Part shown: positions 16,845 through 24,390 of the stretch, in pieces
Position numbering within the stretch: position 1 is the stretch's first letter
Layout: each line of letters starts with the position of its first letter
NCBI GenBank assembly: GCA_036654415.1
Contig: JAVVSB010000009.1
Coordinates: forward strand, 1 to 53,985
Direction of reading: 5' to 3'
Source: Mucinivorans sp036654415
Lineage (GTDB): Bacteria; Bacteroidota; Bacteroidia; Bacteroidales; Rikenellaceae
Length of the DNA: 53,985 nucleotides
Notes under the pieces: model-generated
Told to the model about the DNA's origin: nothing
Database searches by the model: none
What the model saw: only the letters and a program-made list of their open reading frames with translations
Position numbers and translations under genes: made by a program

Positions 16845-18386
16845 TTATACCAATTTTGCGAATAGTGAGTTTAACGATACAATACAATTGACCAAAGCGG
16901 GTAATTGGTCAATGGCCACCCGTTCTTGGGCCATGGTATCACGATGACGAATAGTCACTGTACCATCCTCCAGTGATTGGTGGTCAACGGTCACACAGAG
17001 TGGTGTACCGATGGCATCCTGACGACGGTAACGTTTTCCGATACTATCTTTTTCGTCAAATTGTACGTTGTGGTCGAACTTCAGACTGTTGATGATGGTT
17101 TGAGCCAACTCTGGCAATCCATCCTTTTTGATAAGCGGCAAAACAGCCACTTTAACTGGAGCTAAAGGAGCTGGAATAGAGAGTACGGTACGTGTCTCGC
17201 CATTTTCGAGCAACTCCTCTTTGTAGGCTGCCGAGAGTACCTGCAACACCATACGGTCTACCCCAATGGAAGTTTCAACCACATAGGGCACATAACTTTC
17301 GTTTTTATCCGTATCGAAATATGTGATTTTCTTACCCGAGAATTCGGCATGACGGCTCAAATCGTAATTTGTACGAGAGTGAATACCTTCAACCTCTTTG
17401 AAGCCAAAAGGAAAATCAAATTCTATGTCAGTGGCTGCATTAGCGTAGTGAGCCAGCTTGATATGGTCGTGGAAACGGTAGTTCTGAGCCCCAAATCCCA
17501 GAGCTTGGTGCCAACGCATACGGAAGGCCTTCCAATGTTCGTACCATTGCATTTCGGTACCTGGAGCAACAAAAAACTGCATCTCCATCTGTTCAAATTC
17601 GCGCATACGGAAGATGAATTGACGAGCCACAATTTCGTTACGGAAAGCCTTGCCAATTTGAGCAATACCGAAAGGTATCTTCATACGGGCTGACTTCTGT
17701 ACATTCAGGAAGTTAACAAAAATCCCTTGAGCGGTTTCGGGACGCAGGTATATAGTGTTTGCCCCATCGGCTGCCGCGCCAACCTTAGTCTCGAACATAA
17801 GGTTAAATTGGCGGACATCGGTCCAGTTTCGCGTACCAGAGATAGGGCACACTATTTCTAACTTCTCGATAAGGGCCTTAACACCCACTAGGTCGTTACC
17901 ACCAAGGGTACGAGCCATTTCGTCTTCGGTCTCTTTTATTTTTGTTTGAAGCTCCACCACGCGAGCGTTGGTGGCCACAAACTGAGCCTCATCAAAACTG
18001 TCGCCAAAACGTTTTGCAGCCTTGTCAACCTCTTTCTTGATTTTATCCTTCTGTTTTTCTATCCACTCCTCAATAAGCACATCGGCACGGTAACGTTTCT
18101 TACTATCTTTATTGTCAATGAGTGGGTCATTAAAGGCACCCAAATGGCCCGAAGCTTCCCAAGTTTTAGGGTGCATAAAGATGGCGGCATCAATTCCAAC
18201 AATATTACCGTGGAGCTTAATCATTGAATCCCACCAATATTTTTTAATATTATTTTTGAGTTCACACCCCAACTGGCCATAATCATAGACTGCCGACAGA
18301 CCATCATATATCTCACTGCTTGGAAATATAAAGCCGTATTCTTTACTGTGGGCTATCAGCTTTTTGAAAAGTTCTTCCTGTGTCAT
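16845..18386 (-). CDS. glyS: Glycyl-tRNA synthetase, single-chain (alpha2) type
   Basis: A 513-residue class II aminoacyl-tRNA synthetase of the homodimeric type found in Bacteroidota and eukaryotes, not the alpha2-beta2 type of proteobacteria. Marks include GFIFPSSEIYDGLSAVYDYG at the N-terminus, NLMFETKVG, YLRPETAQGIFVNFLNV, RNEIVARQFIFRMREFEQME (motif 2) and ETSIGVDRMVLQVLSAAY (motif 3), followed by an anticodon-binding domain. It heads the glyS-nadC-ettA group. A minus-strand TACTTTTG box at 18413-18420 lies 27 bases before the start and overlaps the divergent ruvX promoter. Confidence 0.97.
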   Translation of the reverse strand: MTQEELFKKLIAHSKEYGFIFPSSEIYDGLSAVYDYGQLGCELKNNIKKYWWDSMIKLHGNIVGIDAAIFMHPKTWEASGHLGAFNDPLIDNKDSKKRYRADVLIEEWIEKQKDKIKKEVDKAAKRFGDSFDEAQFVATNARVVELQTKIKETEDEMARTLGGNDLVGVKALIEKLEIVCPISGTRNWTDVRQFNLMFETKVGAAADGANTIYLRPETAQGIFVNFLNVQKSARMKIPFGIAQIGKAFRNEIVARQFIFRMREFEQMEMQFFVAPGTEMQWYEHWKAFRMRWHQALGFGAQNYRFHDHIKLAHYANAATDIEFDFPFGFKEVEGIHSRTNYDLSRHAEFSGKKITYFDTDKNESYVPYVVETSIGVDRMVLQVLSAAYKEELLENGETRTVLSIPAPLAPVKVAVLPLIKKDGLPELAQTIINSLKFDHNVQFDEKDSIGKRYRRQDAIGTPLCVTVDHQSLEDGTVTIRHRDTMAQERVAIDQLPALVNCIVSLNSLFAKLV

Positions 18387-18408
18387 AATTTTTATTGTTA
18401 AAATCTGT

Positions 18409-18440
18409 TTTGCAAAAGTACTAATTTTTTACTATTTTTG
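18409..18440 (+). promoter_or_regulatory. ruvX promoter, overlapping the divergent glyS promoter
   Basis: TTTG at 18409-18412 and TATTTTTG at 18433-18440 are separated by 20 bases, a close match to the Bacteroidota -33/-7 pair. The minus-strand -7 box of glyS (TACTTTTG, 18413-18420) lies inside the ruvX spacer, so the two promoters physically overlap. Confidence 0.65.
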
Positions 18441-18543
18441 TCTAATAACTTCAGTCATGGAGCAAAATTTTCTTACTCCCATTGGGTAGTTCAAATGCGT
18501 AGTAGTGCTCTGCAAGACTACATAAAAACCAAACAGACAGATA

Positions 18544-18972
18544 ATGAGTCGTATAATAGCTATTGATTTTGGCCGCGCGCGCGTGGGATTAGCCGTGACG
18601 GATTCGTTGCGCATCACAGCTAACGCTTTGGCAACGGTCAAGGCTTCTGAATGTATAGAATACATCAAAAATTATTGCCTAAGCAATGATGTTCAGACGA
18701 TTGTGGTTGGACGCCCATTACAGATGAATGGAGAGCCATCTGACTGCCAGAAGTATATCACCCCATTTATTGGGCGATTGAGGGCAGCTCTCCCCGATAA
18801 AACAATTGACTTTTGCGACGAACGGTTCACCTCGGTTTTAGCCCATCGAGCCATTATTGAGGCGGGGGTACCAAAAGCAAAACGTCGTAACAAAGAGTTA
18901 GTCGATAAAACGGCTGCCGTAATTATACTTCAAAGTTACCTCCTTGAAAGAGAGAGAAAAGATTTCGTGTAA
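18544..18972 (+). CDS. ruvX: Putative pre-16S rRNA nuclease / Holliday junction resolvase-like protein RuvX (YqgF)
   Basis: A 142-residue protein with an RNase H-like fold. Visible active-site blocks are AIDFGRARVGLAV at the N-terminus, VVGRPLQMNGEPS near residue 56 and CDERFTSVLAHRA near 92, with a C-terminal KELVDKTAAVIILQSYL. The family is called a Holliday junction resolvase by homology, but the E. coli member is best supported as a nuclease maturing the 5' end of 16S rRNA. A leader of about 100 bases separates it from its promoter and holds only very short reading frames. Confidence 0.94.
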   Translation: MSRIIAIDFGRARVGLAVTDSLRITANALATVKASECIEYIKNYCLSNDVQTIVVGRPLQMNGEPSDCQKYITPFIGRLRAALPDKTIDFCDERFTSVLAHRAIIEAGVPKAKRRNKELVDKTAAVIILQSYLLERERKDFV

Positions 18973-18989
18973 ATATTTTTACAAATCTA

Positions 18990-19019
18990 TTGGCATCTGA
19001 GAAAAAAGCATTACCTTTA
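18990..19019 (+). promoter_or_regulatory. recQ promoter
   Basis: TTGG at 18990 and TACCTTTA at 19012 are spaced by 18 bases, each one mismatch from the Bacteroidota consensus. The start codon is at 19061. Confidence 0.5.
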
Positions 19020-19060
19020 GTATTATTTTTCTGACGTAAATAGAATTATTCATTAGCACA

Positions 19061-21262
19061 ATGACCAAAAAGTCCAATCTATCAGCTCCAGATGAGCTGA
19101 CGAGCAAGCTGCAAAGTTTTTTCGGTTTTTCACAGTTCAAGGGAAACCAAGAGGCTGTCATTCGCAATCTATTAGAAGGTCGAGATACCTTTGTATTAAT
19201 GCCCACTGGGGGTGGTAAATCTCTTTGTTACCAACTACCAGCAATGATGATGGAGGGGGTGGCGGTGGTGATATCACCTCTGATTGCCTTGATGAAAAAC
19301 CAGGTCGACTCCATGCGTACCTTCTCTACCGAGGATGGGGTGGCCCACTTTTTAAACTCATCACTAAGTAAAAGCGCTATTCAAAAAGTCCGTGAGGATG
19401 TCTTAGCTGGCAAAACAAAACTACTCTATTTTGCACCAGAATCACTTACTAAAGAAGAGAATGTGGAACTATTGCGTAAAGTGAAAGTTTCGTTTTACGC
19501 CGTTGACGAGGCGCACTGCATATCGGAGTGGGGCCATGATTTTCGTCCTGAGTATCGTCGTATCCGTCCCATCATTGCCGAGATAGGTCAGGCTCCACTT
19601 ATTGCCCTAACGGCCACGGCCACACCCAAGGTGCAACTCGATATTCAAAAGAACCTAGGGATGCAGGATGCCACAGTTTTCAAGTCATCATTTAACCGTG
19701 AGAATCTTTTTTATGAAATTCGTCCCAAAATAAACGTTAACAAAGAGATTATACGATACGTCAAGAGCCAAGAGGGTAAAAGCGGTATCATCTATTGCCT
19801 CTCGCGTAAAAAAGTGGAAGAGATTGCCGAGCTACTACGGGTGAATGGTTTTAAGGCTCTACCCTACCATGCTGGTATCGATTCGGCCACACGGGCTGAA
19901 AATCAAGACCGTTTTCTGATGGAAGATGTGGATATTATTGTAGCCACCATAGCCTTTGGTATGGGTATAGACAAGCCCGATGTACGCTATGTGATTCATT
20001 ATGATATACCAAAATCGCTGGAGGGCTACTATCAAGAGACTGGTCGTGCGGGGCGCGACGGAGGCCAGGGGGAGTGTATTACTTTTTATAGTAATAAAGA
20101 CATTCAGAAACTCGAAAAATTCATGCAGGGTAAGCCCGTAGCCGAGCAGGAGATTGGACGGTTGTTGCTGGCCGAGACTGTCTCTTATGCCGAGAGTTCG
20201 ATGTGCCGTCGCAAGACACTACTCCACTATTTTGGTGAACAGTATGACAAAGAGAATTGTGGTGCGTGTGACAACTGCATAAATCCACAACCAGAGATTG
20301 AGGCCAAAGCTTCGGCTGAGTTATTGCTGGATTTGGTGGACTCTTTGGGAGCCCATTTCAAGACTGACCATCTGATAAATATATTGATTGGCAAGAGCAA
20401 CAACATTATTAAGTCATATAAACACGACCAATCAGAACTATTTGGAACGGGTTCTTCGCACGATGAGTTGTATTGGAGTGCTGTTGTACGGCGTGTACAA
20501 CTGATGGGGTTGCTGGAGAAAGATATTGAAAATTACGGTGTTTTGTATCTATCGGACAAGGGGCATGAGTTCCTTGAACATCCCTATTCAGTAAAAATAG
20601 TGGCCGACCGTCACTTTGAGGAAGAAAATGGTGACGACATAGCTGCCTCACGCGGTGGTACGGCTGTGGCCGACAGCGTTCTTTTTGCCATGCTCAAGGA
20701 CTTAAGGCGTGATTATAGCAAGAAACTGAACCTGCCACCTTTTGTGATTTTCCAAGACCCCTCGCTAGAGGATATGGCCATACAATACCCCATTTCTATC
20801 CAGGATATGCAAAGCATCACGGGTGTTGGTGCGGGCAAGGCCCAAAAGTTTGGGAAACCTTTTGTTGAACTTATTGCCAAATATGTGGAACAAAACGAAA
20901 TTATACGCCCCGATGATATGGTGGTGCGCACGGTGGTTGGCAAGAGTGCGGGAAAGGTTCAAATTATTCAAAGCATCGACCGCAAGGTTAATCTTAACGA
21001 TTTAGCCGACTCCCGAGGTATGGAGCTTAGCGAACTGCTAGATGAGATAGAGGCCATAGTCAACGCTGGCACAAGGCTTAATATAGACTATTATATTCGC
21101 GAGACCATAGACGAAGATAAGGTGGAGGATATTATGGAGTACTTCCGTGAGGAGGCCTCCAGCGATTCGGCTCAAGAGGCCGAGAGTGAACTAGGTGGCG
21201 ATTACACTTTAGAAGAAATCAGACTAGTGAGAATTATGTTCCTTAGTAACCTGGGTAATTAA
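19061..21262 (+). CDS. recQ: ATP-dependent DNA helicase RecQ
   Basis: A 733-residue 3'-5' superfamily 2 helicase for recombination and repair. Order of domains: helicase core with the RecQ-specific motif 0 (FFGFSQFKGNQEAVI), Walker A MPTGGGKSLCYQLP, DEAH box VDEAHCISEWGHDFRPEYRR, motif III TATATP, and motif VI YYQETGRAGRDG; then the RQC zinc site (CRRKTLLHYFG with CGACDNC), winged helix, and an HRDC domain around 530-610. A further ~100-residue C-terminal extension rich in acidic residues follows, longer than E. coli RecQ (609 residues) and usual in Bacteroidota. It has its own promoter and a terminator at 21280-21317. Confidence 0.97.
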   Translation: MTKKSNLSAPDELTSKLQSFFGFSQFKGNQEAVIRNLLEGRDTFVLMPTGGGKSLCYQLPAMMMEGVAVVISPLIALMKNQVDSMRTFSTEDGVAHFLNSSLSKSAIQKVREDVLAGKTKLLYFAPESLTKEENVELLRKVKVSFYAVDEAHCISEWGHDFRPEYRRIRPIIAEIGQAPLIALTATATPKVQLDIQKNLGMQDATVFKSSFNRENLFYEIRPKINVNKEIIRYVKSQEGKSGIIYCLSRKKVEEIAELLRVNGFKALPYHAGIDSATRAENQDRFLMEDVDIIVATIAFGMGIDKPDVRYVIHYDIPKSLEGYYQETGRAGRDGGQGECITFYSNKDIQKLEKFMQGKPVAEQEIGRLLLAETVSYAESSMCRRKTLLHYFGEQYDKENCGACDNCINPQPEIEAKASAELLLDLVDSLGAHFKTDHLINILIGKSNNIIKSYKHDQSELFGTGSSHDELYWSAVVRRVQLMGLLEKDIENYGVLYLSDKGHEFLEHPYSVKIVADRHFEEENGDDIAASRGGTAVADSVLFAMLKDLRRDYSKKLNLPPFVIFQDPSLEDMAIQYPISIQDMQSITGVGAGKAQKFGKPFVELIAKYVEQNEIIRPDDMVVRTVVGKSAGKVQIIQSIDRKVNLNDLADSRGMELSELLDEIEAIVNAGTRLNIDYYIRETIDEDKVEDIMEYFREEASSDSAQEAESELGGDYTLEEIRLVRIMFLSNLGN

Positions 21263-21279
21263 GAGCTATGTACAAACCG

Positions 21280-21317
21280 AATATGGCTGCTATTGTTAAA
21301 CACAGAGCAGCCATATT
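21280..21317 (+). terminator. recQ terminator
   Basis: A perfect 12-base-pair stem (21280-21291 with 21306-21317) and a 14-base loop, ending TATTTATT. It lies 18 bases after the recQ stop. Confidence 0.7.
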
Positions 21318-21338
21318 TATTAGTTATATGATACCACA

Positions 21339-21790
21339 TTAGGGCAGATAGAAGAGCGTTGAGAGTACCAAGACAACAATACAAATCAGATTGAGCCAAA
21401 AGTCTGACCGTACCATATCTTTAATGGAAAGGTAGTCATAACCAAAAACTATCCGCGTTGGTGGGTGGCGTACCAATGAGCGTGGCCACCCCTTCTATTG
21501 AGGCTGCATAGGCCAAGGCTATCATAAAACCACCCATAAATAGGAATATAGTCTCATTAGCGTAGGAAAGTGTAACCTTGGCTGCTGTGGAAATATCCAT
21601 AATAGGAGTAGTATAATTGGCAATAAAGCTATGATACACAGATTAATAGCTTCACTAATCCACCAAATAGCCACTACGGCTACCATATGCCAAGCCTTGA
21701 GGCTAAGGGCAACAATAGGATAACTACGAATACAACGATTCCTAATAAAAATTCAAATAATTTTTGTTTCTTAATATTCTTAAAGTTATA
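21339..21790 (-). pseudogene. Remnant of an SLC13/DASS family sodium-coupled anion transporter
   Basis: No intact gene lies here, but pieces of a divalent-anion:sodium symporter can be read in order in different frames on the minus strand. From the 5' side: KKQKLFEFLLGIVVFVVILL (from about 21785), then after a frame change near 21700 LKAWHMVAVVAIWWISEA and IIALLPIILLLL, then after another change near 21601 MDISTAAKVTLSYANETIF and GGFMIALA, then AASIEGVATLIGTPPTN, and after a one-base insertion near 21450 IVFGYDYLSIKDMVRSDFW and LNLICIVVLVLSTLFYLP with a stop at 21339-21341. An intact member has about 470 residues; about 150 remain, so large internal stretches are gone and no ATG is left. The junctions fall near the two repeated TPPN-type motifs of the family. 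Intact members carry sulfate, succinate, citrate or similar anions. Confidence 0.85.
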
Positions 21791-21823
21791 ATTAGAAACT
21801 TATTTGGGAAACGGATATTTACG

Positions 21824-24277
21824 CTAACTACGTACCACGGCACCAGTACTTGTGAGTAGAGCTGAGGCAATATTATTCATGGCGTTTTGAATATCGTTCT
21901 CCGAAAGGGTTTTACTTGCATCCTCGAGTACAAAACTTAGGGCATAAGATTTTTTACCCTCAGGTAGTTTGTCGCCATCGTACACATCAAACAGGGAAAC
22001 ACCACGCAGTAACTTCTTTTCGGCTTTAGAGGCCGCCATACGTAACTGCTCAAATGTGACACTTTTGTCAACTAACAAAGCTAAATCTCGTTTTACATTC
22101 TGGTACTTTGGTAGTTCTACCACTTGTACACGCACCGTGTTCTTCAATTTTTGCAACTTTTCAATATTCATCTCACAAAAATAGACCTCGGCCTTGATAT
22201 CCATCAAAGCTCGTACTTTTTTCGACACCACGCCAATGGTGAAAAGTTTCCCCCCGCGAATGGTATAATCGGCAGCCAAAGAGTACAGTTCGTTGCTAAC
22301 AGTGGTCCAGCTCCCCTCATTTATATTTACACCCACACGCTCAAGCACCTTTTCTACAATAGCCTTTAAATCGTATAAATCAGTTGGCTTAGAACTTTGG
22401 TTCCATGAAGCCTGGCTCTTTGAACCAGTCATGGTTATACCCAAAGAGAAGTGTTCAGAGTAAGGTTTTAGCCCCTCGCCCGCCTGCGCATCATAACTGT
22501 AACATTTACCGAACTCAAATAGTGCCAAGTCGCTGCGTCTACGATTTACGTTAAGTTCAACAGCCTCCAGGGCATTGAATAGTAAGGTTTGGCGCATTAC
22601 ATTCAAATCTGAGCTCAATGGATTAATAATCTTGACAGCCTTATCCAGCGGATACTGTACCAGGTCCTGATAATAGGTTGCCTTAGTAAGCGAATTACTC
22701 ATTATCTCGTTCAGACAGTTAGCTGAGAGCAGCTGTCCCACCGTGCGCACTAAATCATCGGTGGTGTGTTGGTTACCAAGGGTAATTACGTTCTTGATGA
22801 TATGAGGATTCTCTATATTATTAAACCCATAAAGACGAAGTATCTCCTCGGCAATGTCGGCTTCACGTTGAACATCAACACGGAAAGCAGGCACCGAGAC
22901 TACTAGGTCCTCGTTGTGGCAACTAACCACTTTAATATCGAGACCGTCAAAAATAGTGAGCACCTCTTTCTGTGAAATATTTTTACCTAACAATCTATTG
23001 ATGCGTTTCAGATTAATTTCAAAGACAAACGGATTAATCTTCTCAGGATAGTTATCTACTACCGCCGAGGCTACGTGAGCCCCAGCATATTGTTCCATAA
23101 GTGATACACAACGAGCCAAAGCCCAAGATGCCATATTGGGGTCAATACCTCGCTCGTAACGAAATGAGCTATCGGTCGAAAGACCGTGCCTTTTCGATGC
23201 TCCACGTACTGTTGCTGGGTCAAAATATGCCGACTCAATAAAAACCGAGGTTGTTGAATCGCTCACACCCGAGTCTTCTCCACCAAACACTCCAGCCATA
23301 CACATAGGCTCCCCATAGCCATTACAAATCATCAAATCACGCTTCGAGAGTTTTCGTTCTACACCATCCAAAGTTTTGAAAGGGGTCCCTTCGGCACAAA
23401 ATTGTACGTTAATTTGCCCGCCTTCAATTTTTTGCAAATCAAACGCGTGCAAGGGCTGGCCACATTCGTAAAGGATAAAATTAGTTATGTCGACAACATT
23501 ATTCTTGGGGTTAATTCCCACAGCACGTAAACGACTTTGTATCCACTCAGGCGATGGTTCGATTTTTATATCTTTCATCACCACCCCCATATAACGAGGG
23601 GTAGCTTTAGGTGCATGAACAGTAACTTGGAAAGGTTGCTGGCAAATTTTAATGGGACCAACATTGGGTAACGTGGCACGAGAAGTCCCCCCTTTAGTAA
23701 ATAGATATGCTGCCAAATCGCGGGCTACCCCGTAATGTGAGCTTGCATCCACACGGTTGGGAGTGAGTCCTATTTCCATTAGGTAGTCACCTTTTAAGTC
23801 AAATATCTCGATAGCTGGAATACCAATAGGGGTGTCTTGTGGCAAAACGATGATACCATCGTGCGAATGGCCGACCCCTATTTCATCTTCAGCGCAAATC
23901 ATGCCCATAGATTCAATGCCTCGAATCTTTGATTTTTTTATCTTAAAGCCTTCTTCCGAATCAATGGGATAGAGGGTGGCTCCAATTGTGGCCAAGATAA
24001 TTTTTTGCCCTGCGGCCACATTTGGCGCACCACAAACCACCTGGAGTGGTTCGCTAGAACCAATATTGAGCGTTGTGACTGATAATTTATCGGCATCAGG
24101 ATGTTTTTCGCAGGTAATTACCTGGGCCACTATAAGCCCCTCTAAACTACCACGAATAGCCTCAGCTTTTTCCAAAGCCTCAACCTCCAAACCTATATCA
24201 GTCAATATTTTAGACGCCTCATCGGCAGGCATATCAGTTGGGAAATAATCTTTTAACCAGTTGTACGAAATTTTCAT
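21824..24277 (-). CDS. pheT: Phenylalanyl-tRNA synthetase beta subunit
   Basis: An 817-residue subunit of the alpha2-beta2 enzyme. Domains in order: N-terminal EMAP/tRNA-binding domain (LIVAQVITCEKHPDADKLS, VVCGAPNVAAGQKI), B3/B4 editing domain, B5 domain, a catalytic-like core (RYERGIDPN, NPLSSDLNVMRQTLL) and a C-terminal anticodon-binding FDX-ACB domain (VELPKYQNVKRDLALLVD). Length fits the family. The partner pheS is not in the window, as is common in Bacteroidota. A minus-strand TATCTTTG box at 24299-24306 sits 22 bases before the start, so the leader should be short and no T-box-like leader is present. Confidence 0.97.
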   Translation of the reverse strand: MKISYNWLKDYFPTDMPADEASKILTDIGLEVEALEKAEAIRGSLEGLIVAQVITCEKHPDADKLSVTTLNIGSSEPLQVVCGAPNVAAGQKIILATIGATLYPIDSEEGFKIKKSKIRGIESMGMICAEDEIGVGHSHDGIIVLPQDTPIGIPAIEIFDLKGDYLMEIGLTPNRVDASSHYGVARDLAAYLFTKGGTSRATLPNVGPIKICQQPFQVTVHAPKATPRYMGVVMKDIKIEPSPEWIQSRLRAVGINPKNNVVDITNFILYECGQPLHAFDLQKIEGGQINVQFCAEGTPFKTLDGVERKLSKRDLMICNGYGEPMCMAGVFGGEDSGVSDSTTSVFIESAYFDPATVRGASKRHGLSTDSSFRYERGIDPNMASWALARCVSLMEQYAGAHVASAVVDNYPEKINPFVFEINLKRINRLLGKNISQKEVLTIFDGLDIKVVSCHNEDLVVSVPAFRVDVQREADIAEEILRLYGFNNIENPHIIKNVITLGNQHTTDDLVRTVGQLLSANCLNEIMSNSLTKATYYQDLVQYPLDKAVKIINPLSSDLNVMRQTLLFNALEAVELNVNRRRSDLALFEFGKCYSYDAQAGEGLKPYSEHFSLGITMTGSKSQASWNQSSKPTDLYDLKAIVEKVLERVGVNINEGSWTTVSNELYSLAADYTIRGGKLFTIGVVSKKVRALMDIKAEVYFCEMNIEKLQKLKNTVRVQVVELPKYQNVKRDLALLVDKSVTFEQLRMAASKAEKKLLRGVSLFDVYDGDKLPEGKKSYALSFVLEDASKTLSENDIQNAMNNIASALLTSTGAVVRS

Positions 24278-24298
24278 AACTCTCTTTAATTTTGCCTA

Positions 24299-24306
24299 CA
24301 AAGATA
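24299..24306 (-). promoter_or_regulatory. Promoter -7 box of pheT
   Basis: The minus strand reads TATCTTTG, matching TAnnTTTG. No convincing -33 element was found at normal spacing. Confidence 0.55.
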
Positions 24307-24336
24307 ACGATTTTTACACAAAACGTATCATTAGTG

Positions 24337-24367
24337 TTGGAAAATAAGTTGACAATGACTACTTTTA
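24337..24367 (+). promoter_or_regulatory. Promoter of the GH92-proBA unit
   Basis: TTGG (24337-24340) and TACTTTTA (24360-24367) are spaced by 19 bases, close to the Bacteroidota consensus. The start codon follows 23 bases later. Confidence 0.5.
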
Positions 24368-24390
24368 CCCCTATAAAAGTTGTACTTGTT

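Noticed and set aside
18457..18566. Tiny reading frames in the ruvX leader (MEQNFLTPIG and a 23-residue frame overlapping ruvX)
   Set aside because: They lie in different frames, are very short, and show no clear start signal or known family. A leader peptide or broken small gene cannot be ruled out, but nothing supports it.
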